A stretch of DNA of 64,000 bases from Virgibacillus_F flavescens (GTDB taxonomy: Bacteria; Bacillota; Bacilli; Bacillales; Amphibacillaceae). Positions 24,799-33,328 of this stretch are shown piece after piece. The stretch's first letter is position 1. Each line of letters begins with the position of its first letter. The position numbers and the translations under genes were made by a program. The notes below the pieces were generated by a model. That model did not search any database. It had not been told where the DNA came from and saw only the letters and a list, made by a program, of their open reading frames with translations. Where the stretch lies: the NCBI RefSeq assembly GCF_050574275.1, contig NZ_CP192260.1, forward strand, positions 1,488,001-1,552,000, in the 5' to 3' direction.

Positions 24799-26325
24799 AT
24801 GACTTTTAAGGATGTCATTATAATTGGAAGCGGCATTGCAGCCCTAACGGCTGCCAATAAATTAGCCATGGATAGAAATGTGATTATCTTCACAAAGTCG
24901 AATGTCACTGCAAGTAATTCTTTTCACGCCCAGGGTGGAATTGCTGCACCGATGCACCCTGATGATCACTGGAAAGATCATTTCCAGGATACCCAGTCAG
25001 CTGGTGGAATGCACAGTGATTTATCGAATTTGCACATCCTTATCCAGAAAAGCACCTCTCATTTGTACGATCTAATAACGAATGGATTGGAATTTGATAA
25101 GAATGAAAATGGTGAATGGAACCTCGGAAGAGAAGGTGGACATTTAAAACGGCGAATTCTCCATGCCGGTGGAGATGCCACAGGGAAGGCATTAATTACC
25201 TTCATGCTTCAGCAAGTTAGGAACAAGGTAACTATTGTAGAGAACGAAATGGTCGTTGATTTGATCGTTGCCCAGGATCGCTGCATTGGTGTAGAGGTGA
25301 AAAATACAAATGGACGTGTGTACAGTCATCATGCAAGTGCGGTAATTATGGCGACTGGCGGATGCGGTGAGCTATATGCGTACTCATCGAATGATGCAAC
25401 AGCAACTGGCGACGGGATAGCGATGGCGTACCGCGCCGGCGTTCAATTAACAGATATGGAGTTTATTCAGTTTCACCCGACGCTGCTGTATAACGAGAAA
25501 AAAACGCTGGGGCTAGTGTCAGAAGCAGTTCGTGGGGAGGGTGCTTTTTTAGTAAATAGCGACGGGCACCTCATAATGGAAGGTGTTCATGAACTAAATG
25601 ATCTTGCTCCACGTGATATCGTTGCCCGAACCATCTTACGCGATATACTTAGAGGGAAGCAGGTTTACTTGGACATATCGCCAGTGAAAAATTTTCAGCG
25701 TAGATTTCCGACCATCTATAAGTTGTGCAAGGAAAGTAGTATAGCGCTGAACGAAAACCTATTGCCAGTAGTACCCGGTGCACATTTTTTAATCGGTGGA
25801 ATTAAAGCTGATCAGGACGGCCGAACTTCACTAAATGGACTGTACGCCGTCGGGGAAGCGGCGTGTACCGGTGTTCACGGAGCTAATCGAATTGCCAGTA
25901 ATTCGCTGCTTGAAGGGATCGTGTTTGGCAACCTGACTGCACAAACTATACTGGCAGAGGAAACTAGGGCAGTAGACCCGAGTATGCGTATGGAGAAAGA
26001 GACGATGCGAATTACACTTCCGCTGAAGGATGAGATAAAGAGAAGAATGATGCGTGAAGTGGGGGTCATACGGAACAAAGAAGGGTTACTGAGGATGCAA
26101 AAATGGCTGGAGCAATATGATTTTTTACACGCTGATTTAACTATTCTATCAAACGAAGAGATCGAGATTGTCAATATGCTTACCACTGCATGGCTAATTA
26201 CAACTTCAGCATTCATGCGAACGGAAAGCAGGGGTACGCATTTTCGGACGGATTATCCATTACCAAATGGAAGCAGGAGCCGGCAGGAAATAACACGGCA
26301 ACGGGAAGTGAACGTGCCAGTATAG
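24799..26325 (+). CDS. nadB: L-aspartate oxidase
   Basis: This 508-residue FAD enzyme converts L-aspartate to iminoaspartate, the first step of de novo NAD synthesis. The FAD motif GSGIAALTAA (about 10-19), the HAQGGIAAP substrate loop, MEFIQFHPT and the C-terminal GVHGANRIASNSLLEG are all present. GAGGCGA precedes the ATG. It is the first gene of nadB-nadC-nadA, divergent from nifS-niaR. Confidence 0.95.
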   Translation: MTFKDVIIIGSGIAALTAANKLAMDRNVIIFTKSNVTASNSFHAQGGIAAPMHPDDHWKDHFQDTQSAGGMHSDLSNLHILIQKSTSHLYDLITNGLEFDKNENGEWNLGREGGHLKRRILHAGGDATGKALITFMLQQVRNKVTIVENEMVVDLIVAQDRCIGVEVKNTNGRVYSHHASAVIMATGGCGELYAYSSNDATATGDGIAMAYRAGVQLTDMEFIQFHPTLLYNEKKTLGLVSEAVRGEGAFLVNSDGHLIMEGVHELNDLAPRDIVARTILRDILRGKQVYLDISPVKNFQRRFPTIYKLCKESSIALNENLLPVVPGAHFLIGGIKADQDGRTSLNGLYAVGEAACTGVHGANRIASNSLLEGIVFGNLTAQTILAEETRAVDPSMRMEKETMRITLPLKDEIKRRMMREVGVIRNKEGLLRMQKWLEQYDFLHADLTILSNEEIEIVNMLTTAWLITTSAFMRTESRGTHFRTDYPLPNGSRSRQEITRQREVNVPV

Positions 26326-26336
26326 GAGATTAGAAG

Positions 26337-27182
26337 ATGAATAAATTAAAATTACGCGCGATGCTGCAATCTTTTTTTATAGAAGATCTAGGGGATCAGG
26401 ACTTAACCAGCAATGCTGTATTTCCGCCGGATCAATTCGGGAAAGGTGTGTTGGTTGCCAAAGCTGATGGGATTATTTCCGGTCTTGCAATTATTCGTGA
26501 AGGGTATCAGTTATTGGATGAGCGAGTACAGATAGAGTGTTTTTATAAAGATGGGGATCATGTGAAAAGTGGGGATATTATAGCGGAAGCAGCCGGTCCA
26601 GTCGTCGCGATCCTTGGAGGTGAGCGTGTCATCTTAAATCTTGTGCAGCGAATGAGTGGTATAGCAAGTATGACTCGGACGTGTGTAGAAGCATTAAATG
26701 ATAGCTCGATTCAGCTTTGCGACACACGAAAAACGACACCTGGACTGCGGATGCTGGAAAAATATGCTGTTGTAGCTGGTGGTGGAAAAAATCACCGGTC
26801 AGGGCTTTATGATGGTGTCATGATCAAGGATAACCATATTTCTTTCTGTGGTTCTATAACAGAAGCGGTTGAAGCGGTTCGGGGGACGGTCGGTCATATG
26901 GTAAAAGTGGAAGTGGAGACGGAAACGAGAGAAGAAGTACTGGAAGCGGTTGAAGCAGGTGTGGATGTAATTATGTTCGACAACCGGAGTCCTGATGAGG
27001 TCCGGGAGTTCGTTCCACTTGTTCCGAAACATATTATTACCGAGGCATCGGGTGGGATCACGCTTAATAATCTGTCAGGGTACGCGGGGACTGGAGTAGA
27101 TTGTATTTCGCTTGGTTTTATTACGCATTCCGTGAAGTCGCTTGATATTAGTTTACTAGTTAGTCAGGAGGAAGAAAAATGA
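26337..27182 (+). CDS. nadC: Quinolinate phosphoribosyltransferase (decarboxylating)
   Basis: The 281-residue enzyme joins quinolinate and PRPP to give nicotinate mononucleotide. DTRKTTPGLR, GGGKNHRSGLYDGVMIKDNH and the C-terminal EASGGITLNNL are family signatures. It begins 12 bases after nadB with a GGAGATTAGAAG site and overlaps nadA by four bases (ATGA). Confidence 0.95.
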   Translation: MNKLKLRAMLQSFFIEDLGDQDLTSNAVFPPDQFGKGVLVAKADGIISGLAIIREGYQLLDERVQIECFYKDGDHVKSGDIIAEAAGPVVAILGGERVILNLVQRMSGIASMTRTCVEALNDSSIQLCDTRKTTPGLRMLEKYAVVAGGGKNHRSGLYDGVMIKDNHISFCGSITEAVEAVRGTVGHMVKVEVETETREEVLEAVEAGVDVIMFDNRSPDEVREFVPLVPKHIITEASGGITLNNLSGYAGTGVDCISLGFITHSVKSLDISLLVSQEEEK

Positions 27183-28288
27183 GTTTACTGGATTTAATTC
27201 AAAACAGTGGCCAGCAGATGCTACCTGATCATTATAAAACAATGTCGACAGTTGAAATGGAATCCCGAGTGAGGCAAATTAAGGAAAAGTTAGGGGAGAA
27301 GGTATTTATCCCTGGTCACCATTACCAAAAAGATGAAGTCATTCAATTTGCAGATGTGACAGGTGATTCGCTTCAGCTGGCGCAGGTTTCCGCACAAAAC
27401 TCGCAGGCAGCGTATATCGTTTTTTGTGGTGTTCACTTTATGGCTGAAACAGCAGATATCCTAACAGGTGATGATCAAACAGTGATTCTGCCGGATATGC
27501 GGGCAGGCTGTTCGATGGCAGATATGGCAAATATTGAGCAAACAGAACGAGGCTGGAAGGAAATGGAGAAGGTTTTTGGCGACACGATCATACCGTTGAC
27601 GTATGTAAACTCCACCGCAGCGATTAAAAGCTTTGTTGGCCGGAATGAAGGAGCAACCGTGACATCGTCGAACGCGAAAAAAATGCTGGAATGGGCGTTT
27701 AAACAAAAGGAACGAATTTTATTTTTACCTGATCAGCATCTAGGGCGAAATACTGCGTTTGATCTAGGAGTACCTCTCGATGAGATGGCTGTCTGGGATC
27801 CAATCCTGGAAAGATTTGAGTATGACGGCGACTTGGATCAAGTACGCGTGATTTTGTGGAAAGGTCACTGCTCGGTTCATGAGAACTTTACCGTTGCAAA
27901 CATCGAGGATATTCGGGCGACGGACGCGGAAGTGAATATTATCGTGCATCCGGAATGCAGTCGGGAAGTAGTAGCAAAATCGGATTTTGCAGGTTCCACT
28001 AAATATATTATTGAGACAATCACGAACGCTGATGCGGGGACGAAATGGGCGGTCGGAACGGAAATGAACCTCGTAAATCGGCTGACGAAGCAACATCCGG
28101 ATAAGGAAGTATTCTCGTTAAATCCCCAAATGTGTCCATGTCTGACCATGAACCGGATCGACCTGCCGCATTTATTATGGACAATGGAATCAATTGAAAA
28201 GGGCGACATTATGAATCAGATAAAAGTTAAACCAGAAATAGCCGAATGGGCCGAAACCGCCCTCAAGCGCATGCTGGAGAGAGCATAA
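27179..28288 (+). CDS. nadA: Quinolinate synthase
   Basis: The 369-residue iron-sulfur enzyme condenses iminoaspartate and dihydroxyacetone phosphate. GHHYQKDEVIQFADVTGDS, the Cys of MRAGCSMADM, the HPECSREV region and the C-terminal MCPCLTMNRIDLPHLL are visible. The ATGA overlap with nadC indicates translational coupling, and NifS encoded divergently probably matures its cluster. Confidence 0.95.
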   Translation: MSLLDLIQNSGQQMLPDHYKTMSTVEMESRVRQIKEKLGEKVFIPGHHYQKDEVIQFADVTGDSLQLAQVSAQNSQAAYIVFCGVHFMAETADILTGDDQTVILPDMRAGCSMADMANIEQTERGWKEMEKVFGDTIIPLTYVNSTAAIKSFVGRNEGATVTSSNAKKMLEWAFKQKERILFLPDQHLGRNTAFDLGVPLDEMAVWDPILERFEYDGDLDQVRVILWKGHCSVHENFTVANIEDIRATDAEVNIIVHPECSREVVAKSDFAGSTKYIIETITNADAGTKWAVGTEMNLVNRLTKQHPDKEVFSLNPQMCPCLTMNRIDLPHLLWTMESIEKGDIMNQIKVKPEIAEWAETALKRMLERA

Positions 28289-28292
28289 ACCA

Positions 28293-28325
28293 AAAGAGGC
28301 AGCCGCTAGAGCCGCCTCTTTATTA
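28293..28325 (+). terminator. Terminator of nadBCA
   Basis: AAAGAGGC-A-GC pairs with GC-C-GCCTCTTT, followed by a T-rich tail. Confidence 0.8.
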
Positions 28326-28375
28326 TGGGGAAAACTGGATAATGTACCAGGTACCGCCCGAATTTTGTCGAATGA
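28325..28375. repeat. GTACCAGGTACC palindromic repeat, copy 5 (most complete)
   Basis: This copy has both flanks: GGGGAAAACTGGATAAT on the left and GCCCGAATTTTGTCGAAT on the right of GTACCAGGTACC (28344-28355). It lies 185 bases before the RAYT start. The rest of the interval to 28559 shows no gene. Confidence 0.8.
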
Positions 28376-28559
28376 AAAAGTAATTTTGATTTTTGCTGAT
28401 TGCTGCAGCTTAGAATTATGCTGGTTGATAACAGGAACTAAGTTTTATGGTTATTTATTAGCATCAAACAGGTGATTTCCCTAAGTTTTGGGTGATTATA
28501 CCTTTTTGTCTTTTGGCTTGTTTTCCATTATTGTATGAAAAACGAAAGGAGCAAAAAAG

Positions 28560-29135
28560 ATGCCACGAAAGCCTAGAATTTGGGTGCCGAATTCTTTTTA
28601 TCATATTACTTGCAGAGGCAACCGGAAAGAAGCTTTATTTAAGGAGGAGGCTGACTATCGAACATTTCTCACGATCCTGCGTCAACTCCACGAAAGAGCC
28701 CCTTTTGAGATTGCCTCGTATTGTCTCATGTCAAACCATTACCACCTTCAGCTCCGTTCTAAAGATCACAATCTCGCAAAACTGATGTGGTATATGAACA
28801 AGAAATTTGCCACGTACTTTAACGCGAAATATAATCTTTCTGGCCATGTATTTGAAAATAGATATTTTGGCGAAGTGATTAACGATCGCGCTGGGATGCT
28901 TGCAGTCAGTCGATACATTCACAGGAATCCTGTAGACGCTGAAATGGTGAAATTGGCCGAGGATTACCCGTGGAGCAGCTACCATTTTTATAAAAATAAC
29001 GAGAGAAATGTCCCGCCATATATGAATACCGAAATAATTTTAGATTTATTTTCAGGTGGGGATGGGAATCGCTCCATCTATTATCATGGTTTTGTTCAGA
29101 CTCCATTACCTAGAAGAACCCCCAAAATCACATAA
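28560..29135 (+). CDS. REP-associated tyrosine transposase (RAYT, Y1/HUH family)
   Basis: The 191-residue protein belongs to the TnpA_REP/RAYT branch of IS200/IS605 transposases. It has the N-terminal FYHITCRGNRKEALF, the HUH motif region YCLMSNHYHLQL (around 57-68), and RYIHRNPV followed by WSSY, all typical. The catalytic tyrosine should lie on the helix with YMNKKFATYF. RAYTs are usually single-copy genes that spread short palindromic repeats rather than themselves. Here a 12-copy palindromic repeat occurs in the window with its fullest copy just upstream. AAAGGAG precedes the start. Confidence 0.9.
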   Translation: MPRKPRIWVPNSFYHITCRGNRKEALFKEEADYRTFLTILRQLHERAPFEIASYCLMSNHYHLQLRSKDHNLAKLMWYMNKKFATYFNAKYNLSGHVFENRYFGEVINDRAGMLAVSRYIHRNPVDAEMVKLAEDYPWSSYHFYKNNERNVPPYMNTEIILDLFSGGDGNRSIYYHGFVQTPLPRRTPKIT

Positions 29136-29228
29136 AGAATAGGTCTAATTTAACTTACCGAATAGGAGTTAAGAATGTACAATAATCATAGGGTAACAAT
29201 AGTTGTTTATTTTTATGGAGGTGGTATG

Positions 29229-30086
29229 ATGACGCAAAAAATTGCAGTGGCGTTTTTGCATGGTGCAGGCACTCCAGACAGAGATTTTGCAGAAGACATG
29301 TCCAATAAGATTAAAAACGGTTTTGCTGCGAATGCAGGCAGCGAATTTTGCGAGGATCTCGTGTTTGAACCTGTATTCTGGTCAGCGGTGTTTGAAACGG
29401 AAGAAGCAATTCTTTTGGAACGGTTAAAAAAGAACACTGATTTAGACTATCTCAGGCTGCGGAGATTTGTTGTAGAATTTCTGGCAGATGCCGTTGCCTA
29501 TCAGCCAACAAAAGAGCGGAATAAGAACTATGATCGAGTAAATGCTTTGTTAGCTGCGTCGATTCAAGAGTTGAAGGGGAAGGCAGGAAAAACTGCACCA
29601 TTGTGTGTAATCAGCCATAGTTTAGGATCAGTGGTCGCAAGCAACTACTTCTATGATTTGCAATTTAAACATGAAAATATCGGACCGGAAACAAACCAAG
29701 TCAAATCAAATGAGCCTATTGAGCAAGCAGAAACGCTAGCGCTTTTTTATACAATGGGAAGTCCGCTAGCGTTATGGTCCATGAGGTATGAGAACTTTGG
29801 CCGGCCAATTCGTGTACCATCTCCAGGCATAGAGAATATCCACCCGCGTATTCAAGGAGAGTGGCTGAACTTTTATGACAAAGATGACGTTCTGGCTTTT
29901 CCGCTAAAAGGATTGAACGAGTATTATGAAAAACAAGTAACGAGGGATGTACCAGTAAACGCGGGTGAGTGGCTGACCGGATGGACTCCACTATCCCATA
30001 ACAACTACAATTCAGACAACGAAGTAATCCAGCCCATTGTAGATGGCCTAGTTCGAACATGGAAGCAAGTAAATGGAAAAAATTAG
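29229..30086 (+). CDS. Alpha/beta-hydrolase-like protein
   Basis: About 285 residues starting MTQKIAVAFLHGAG (GGAGGTGG upstream; the ATG three bases earlier is possible). The N-terminal FLHGAG resembles an oxyanion loop. ISHSLGSVVASNYF (around 141-154) is a GxSxG-like nucleophile elbow with Ser-His-Ser. The C-terminal TPLSHNNYNSD may carry the catalytic His. I do not recognise a specific substrate family; a lipase or esterase-like role is inference. It follows the RAYT gene and is itself followed by a GTACCAGGTACC repeat. Confidence 0.65.
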   Translation: MTQKIAVAFLHGAGTPDRDFAEDMSNKIKNGFAANAGSEFCEDLVFEPVFWSAVFETEEAILLERLKKNTDLDYLRLRRFVVEFLADAVAYQPTKERNKNYDRVNALLAASIQELKGKAGKTAPLCVISHSLGSVVASNYFYDLQFKHENIGPETNQVKSNEPIEQAETLALFYTMGSPLALWSMRYENFGRPIRVPSPGIENIHPRIQGEWLNFYDKDDVLAFPLKGLNEYYEKQVTRDVPVNAGEWLTGWTPLSHNNYNSDNEVIQPIVDGLVRTWKQVNGKN

Positions 30087-30092
30087 GAAAAA

Positions 30093-30104
30093 GTACCAGG
30101 TACC
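30093..30104. repeat. GTACCAGGTACC palindromic repeat, copy 6
   Basis: It follows the hydrolase stop codon by six bases and has the GGAAAAA left flank. With copy 5 it brackets the RAYT and hydrolase genes. Confidence 0.8.
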
Positions 30105-30116
30105 GCAAACGCAATG

Positions 30117-30145
30117 TTGACTTCTCTGGGTTTGATTTATATAAT
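30117..30145 (+). promoter_or_regulatory. Promoter of queF
   Basis: TTGACT (30117-30122) and perfect TATAAT (30140-30145) with 17-bp spacing, 35-40 bases before the preQ1 aptamer. Confidence 0.8.
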
Positions 30146-30185
30146 TATTCGAGTGCACGTACGTTTATATCTGTGATTGGCGAAA

Positions 30186-30225
30186 AAGAGGTTCTTAGCG
30201 TATAACCCTCTATAAAAAACTAAGG
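30186..30225 (+). ncRNA. PreQ1 class I riboswitch
   Basis: AGAGGTTC-TTAGC-TATAACCCTCT-ATAAAAAA-CTAAGG matches the preQ1-I consensus. AGAGG (30187-30191) pairs with CCTCT (30207-30211), the A-rich tail follows, and CTAAG (30220-30224) can pair with the loop CTTAG as the pseudoknot. It controls queF, a queuosine-precursor enzyme, which is the expected target. Confidence 0.93.
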
Positions 30226-30244
30226 ACAGATGATTTGTTTTATA

Positions 30245-30274
30245 AAACCATGTGCCTTAGCGCATGGTTTTTTT
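30245..30274 (+). terminator. Riboswitch-controlled terminator before queF
   Basis: AAACCATGTGC (30245-30255) pairs with GCGCATGGTTT (30260-30270), followed by T. CCTTAG (30255-30260) at its tip can instead pair with CTAAGG (30220-30225) of the aptamer, giving mutually exclusive folds. Confidence 0.88.
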
Positions 30275-30330
30275 GTGCTCTTGTGTAATTGGTTCAATGG
30301 TCATGCATTAAAAATAAAGGAGGTTTTCAC

Positions 30331-30828
30331 ATGAAAGGCAGACGTGATGAGGATTTAACAGATTTGACGCTTTTGGGAAGTCAGGGGACTACGTATCAAT
30401 TTGACTACACACCAGAAGTATTAGAAACATTTGATAACCAGCACGCGGGCAGGGATTATTTCGTTAAGCTCAATTGTCCGGAGTTTACAACACTGTGTCC
30501 AAAAACTGGACAGCCTGATTTTGGTGCTGTGTATATCAGCTATATTCCTGATATTAAAATGGTAGAAAGTAAATCATTGAAACTATATTTGTTCAGTTTC
30601 AGAAATCATGGAGATTTTCATGAAGACAGTATGAACATCATCATGAACGATTTAATAGATTTGATGGACCCACGATATATCGAAGTATGGGGAAAGTTCA
30701 CACCACGTGGAGGAATCTCAATCGATCCTTATTGCAACTACGGAAAGGCTGGAACCAAATTCGAACAGATAGCCGACCACCGCATGATGAATCACGACAT
30801 GTACCCAGAAACCATCACCAATCGCTAA
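30331..30828 (+). CDS. queF: NADPH-dependent 7-cyano-7-deazaguanine reductase
   Basis: The 165-residue type I QueF reduces preQ0 to preQ1 in queuosine synthesis. Features are the Cys of the FTTLCPKTGQPDF segment (nucleophile, around 50-62), ESKSLKLYLFSFRNHGDFHED and the GRGG-like PRGGISIDPY. The start is ATG 30331 with AAAGGAGG upstream. A preQ1 riboswitch and terminator in the leader give product feedback control. Confidence 0.96.
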   Translation: MKGRRDEDLTDLTLLGSQGTTYQFDYTPEVLETFDNQHAGRDYFVKLNCPEFTTLCPKTGQPDFGAVYISYIPDIKMVESKSLKLYLFSFRNHGDFHEDSMNIIMNDLIDLMDPRYIEVWGKFTPRGGISIDPYCNYGKAGTKFEQIADHRMMNHDMYPETITNR

Positions 30829-30850
30829 TAATTGGGAAAAAATGGGGAAT

Positions 30851-30894
30851 GTACCAGGTACCTATGGAAAAAACTGGGCAAAGTACCAGGTACC
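30851..30894. repeat. Two tandem GTACCAGGTACC repeats, copies 7 and 8
   Basis: GTACCAGGTACC at 30851-30862 and at 30883-30894, each with a GGGAAAAA/GGAAAAAACTGGG left flank. This is the only tandem pair in the window, with a period of 32 bases. Confidence 0.8.
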
Positions 30895-30912
30895 GAATCC
30901 ACCGAATCCAAA

Positions 30913-30945
30913 AAAAGCAACGGCAATTTCGCCGTTGCTTTTGTT
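30913..30945. terminator. Bidirectional terminator between queF and the HAD gene
   Basis: AAAAGCAACGGC pairs with GCCGTTGCTTTT around a six-base loop, with A-rich and T-rich sides, so it can end both convergent transcripts. Confidence 0.85.
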
Positions 30946-30948
30946 CGT

Positions 30949-31740
30949 TTATTTTACGAGTCCCAACTCTTTTAGTCCGTTGAAAATTCCGGAATCGGAT
31001 ACGGTAGTTGTCCGTTTTGTTGCATAGGTGAATAAATCAGGATGCGCGTTTCCCATGGCAAATCCAGCTTCAACAACCTGCAGCATTTCCTTATCGTTCA
31101 TTCCATCTCCAAAGGCAATCGTGCCTTCTTCAGAACGGTCCAACTTCTGCAATATCGCCTTTATTGCCTCACCTTTATTTACATTATTCCGAATAACATC
31201 ATAACAGCTGCTGATTCCATTAACGTTTACCGGAGACATAAATAAATCATCTTCCGACGTGTATAACGCTATATCCTCCTCGTCCATATCAATTAATGTC
31301 ATGCTGAGTATTTTATCGCTTATCGCATGTTCCGGTTTCAGCTGCTCATTTTCCTGAAGCTTAAAAGCAGTTACAAAAGCCTGCGTTGCATCACCATCGA
31401 GTGCCGTATAATAATTTTTTTCACCTGTATAAATAACCATTTCATGATTATGCTTGTCCGCAATCTCAAGAAATTTTTTAATCGTGTTCTGGTCCATTGG
31501 CTCGTCCACAATTCGCTTATTCTGATAAACTGCAAGCGCACCATTGTAGCCAATAAATGAGTTCACCTTCAGCTCTTCTGCCAGGCCGTAAATTTCATGA
31601 AGAGGACGTCCTGTCGCAATAAAAACATCCATTCCTTGTTCCTTCACCTGGTCAATAGCGTCTTTCGTCGAATCCATAACCGTGTGATCTGGTTTTAAAA
31701 TAGTGCCGTCTATGTCTAAAAATAATGTATGGTATGGCAT
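30949..31740 (-). CDS. Cof-type HAD-IIB family phosphatase
   Basis: The 263-residue haloacid-dehalogenase-superfamily hydrolase has motif I DIDGTI (around 8-13), motif II in ATGRP, the Lys of motif III in VNKGEAI and motif IV GDGMNDKEML (around 212-221). The large C2B cap between motifs II and III defines the Cof subgroup, which dephosphorylates sugar phosphates, FMN or PLP. Substrate not assignable. It is monocistronic and convergent with queF. Confidence 0.87.
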   Translation of the reverse strand: MPYHTLFLDIDGTILKPDHTVMDSTKDAIDQVKEQGMDVFIATGRPLHEIYGLAEELKVNSFIGYNGALAVYQNKRIVDEPMDQNTIKKFLEIADKHNHEMVIYTGEKNYYTALDGDATQAFVTAFKLQENEQLKPEHAISDKILSMTLIDMDEEDIALYTSEDDLFMSPVNVNGISSCYDVIRNNVNKGEAIKAILQKLDRSEEGTIAFGDGMNDKEMLQVVEAGFAMGNAHPDLFTYATKRTTTVSDSGIFNGLKELGLVK

Positions 31741-31906
31741 GTTGATCTCCTTTTCATCTACCTTTTTGTATGAAATGATTTTATCATATTTGTTAACTTT
31801 TCACATGAATGGAGGCTAGAACAAACATCTGGCAGGATTCTTTCTTTACAAATCAGCCTCCCACGTCTATTATTAGTAGCAATTATCCGAAAATGAGGTG
31901 GAACAT

Positions 31907-33085
31907 GTGCACAGATTTGAACAGTCCGAGACATTGAAACGGCTTCCAGACCAGTTTTTTGCAAAGCTTGTAGGAAACGTACAGCAGCTGAAAAATGAAG
32001 GACATGACGTGATTAATCTGGGACAGGGAAATCCGGATTTACCGACCCCGGAGCATATAGTAAAGTCCTTGCAGGTAGCTGCTGAAGATCCTATTAATCA
32101 TAAATATTCGCCATTTCAAGGATATCGCTATGCGAAACAAGCGATGGCTGATTTTTATCAGCGAGAATATGGGGTAACCCTCGATCCGGACACGGAGGTA
32201 GCTATTATGTTCGGCTCGAAAACAGGGCTTGTTGAGCTGAGTCAATGTCTGTTAAACCCTGGTGATTTGGCGTTGCTCCCGGATCCTGGCTATCCGGATT
32301 ATATGTCTGGGATTGCGCTGGCAAATGCTGCGACAGAAATGATGCCACTGCTTGCGGAAAATGATTTTCTGCCTGATTATAGTAAGCTAAGCAACGAATC
32401 GCTGGACAATTCAAAGCTGATGTTCCTGAACTATCCAAACAACCCAACATCTGCAACTGCGACTAAAGATTTTTTCGACGAAACAGTTGCGGTCGCTAAA
32501 AAACATAATATCTGCGTGCTGCATGACTTTGCCTATGGAGCGATTGGTTTTGATGGTAAAAAACCGCAAAGCTTTCTGCAATCTGAAGGCGCAAGAGATA
32601 TCGGAATCGAAATGTATACATTATCCAAAACCTATAACATGGCAGGATGGCGGGTCGCATTTGCGGTAGGGAATGAATCTGTCATTGAAAGCATAAATCT
32701 GATTCAGGATCATGTATATGTTAGTTTATTTGGCGGTATTCAGGCGGCAGCTGCGAGCGCTTTAAATGGCGATCAGGATTCTGTGAAAAAATTAGCAGCA
32801 ACCTATGAATCCCGGCGCAATTGTTTTATTGAGAAAATTAATGAAATTGGCTGGGACGTGCAAGCTCCAAAAGGAACATTTTTTGCCTGGTTACCTGTTC
32901 CATCAGGGTATACATCAGAGGGATTGGCAGATTTGCTGCTGGAAAAAGCTCACGTTGTAGTTGCGCCTGGAAATGGTTTTGGTGAAAACGGTGAAGGCTA
33001 CGTGCGCGTAGGTTTGCTTGCTGATGAAGATCGACTGACTGAGGCGGTACAACGAATTGGAAAGTTGAATCTTTTCAAAAAATAG
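31907..33085 (+). CDS. mtnE: Methionine-salvage aminotransferase, MtnE-like
   Basis: The 392-residue fold-type I PLP aminotransferase is closely similar to B. subtilis MtnE (LPDQFFAKLV, NLGQGNPD, HKYSPFQGYRY, PLP lysine in YTLSKTYNMAGWRV). MtnE converts 2-keto-4-methylthiobutyrate to methionine. I choose GTG 31907 because GAGGTGG (31893-31899) then lies seven bases upstream; GTG 31898 overlaps it. The methionine transporter operon follows directly, in agreement with a methionine role. Confidence 0.85.
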   Translation: MHRFEQSETLKRLPDQFFAKLVGNVQQLKNEGHDVINLGQGNPDLPTPEHIVKSLQVAAEDPINHKYSPFQGYRYAKQAMADFYQREYGVTLDPDTEVAIMFGSKTGLVELSQCLLNPGDLALLPDPGYPDYMSGIALANAATEMMPLLAENDFLPDYSKLSNESLDNSKLMFLNYPNNPTSATATKDFFDETVAVAKKHNICVLHDFAYGAIGFDGKKPQSFLQSEGARDIGIEMYTLSKTYNMAGWRVAFAVGNESVIESINLIQDHVYVSLFGGIQAAAASALNGDQDSVKKLAATYESRRNCFIEKINEIGWDVQAPKGTFFAWLPVPSGYTSEGLADLLLEKAHVVVAPGNGFGENGEGYVRVGLLADEDRLTEAVQRIGKLNLFKK

Positions 33086-33088
33086 TTG

Positions 33089-33117
33089 TTGACAAAAGTG
33101 GAAAACGGCTATAACAT
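33089..33117 (+). promoter_or_regulatory. Promoter of the metNIQ operon
   Basis: TTGACA (33089-33094) with TAACAT (33112-33117) at 17 bp, 30 bases before the S-box. Confidence 0.72.
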
Positions 33118-33147
33118 AAGTTTTAATATTTTAAAACAATTACATAT

Positions 33148-33255
33148 CTTATCCAGAGTGACGGAGGGATCAGGCCCGCAGATGTCACAGCAACCTTCCG
33201 TTTCGGAGTGGTGCTACTTCCTGCAGAATGCGAGATTACCATTCTGAGAGATAAG
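33148..33255 (+). ncRNA. SAM-I riboswitch (S-box)
   Basis: Conserved blocks appear in order: CTTATC-AGAGTG, CGGAGGGA, GGCCCGCAGATGTCACAGCAACC, GGTGCTACTTCC-GCAG and CTGAGAGATAAG. P1 is CTTATC with GATAAG. It lies before metNIQ, a classical S-box target, and represses when S-adenosylmethionine is abundant. Confidence 0.96.
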
Positions 33256-33272
33256 GATTGAGTACACAATCA

Positions 33273-33306
33273 AACCCCTCTTTCATTATGGAAGAGGGGT
33301 TTTTCT
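33273..33306 (+). terminator. S-box terminator before metN
   Basis: AACCCCTCTT pairs with AAGAGGGGTT, followed by T. It is the expression platform of the SAM riboswitch. Confidence 0.9.
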
Positions 33307-33328
33307 ATATGAAAAAGGAGGATGGTCC

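Noticed and set aside
28492..28785. 97-codon frame overlapping the start of the RAYT gene
   Set aside because: It is out of frame with a protein of clear HUH-transposase similarity and has no homology.
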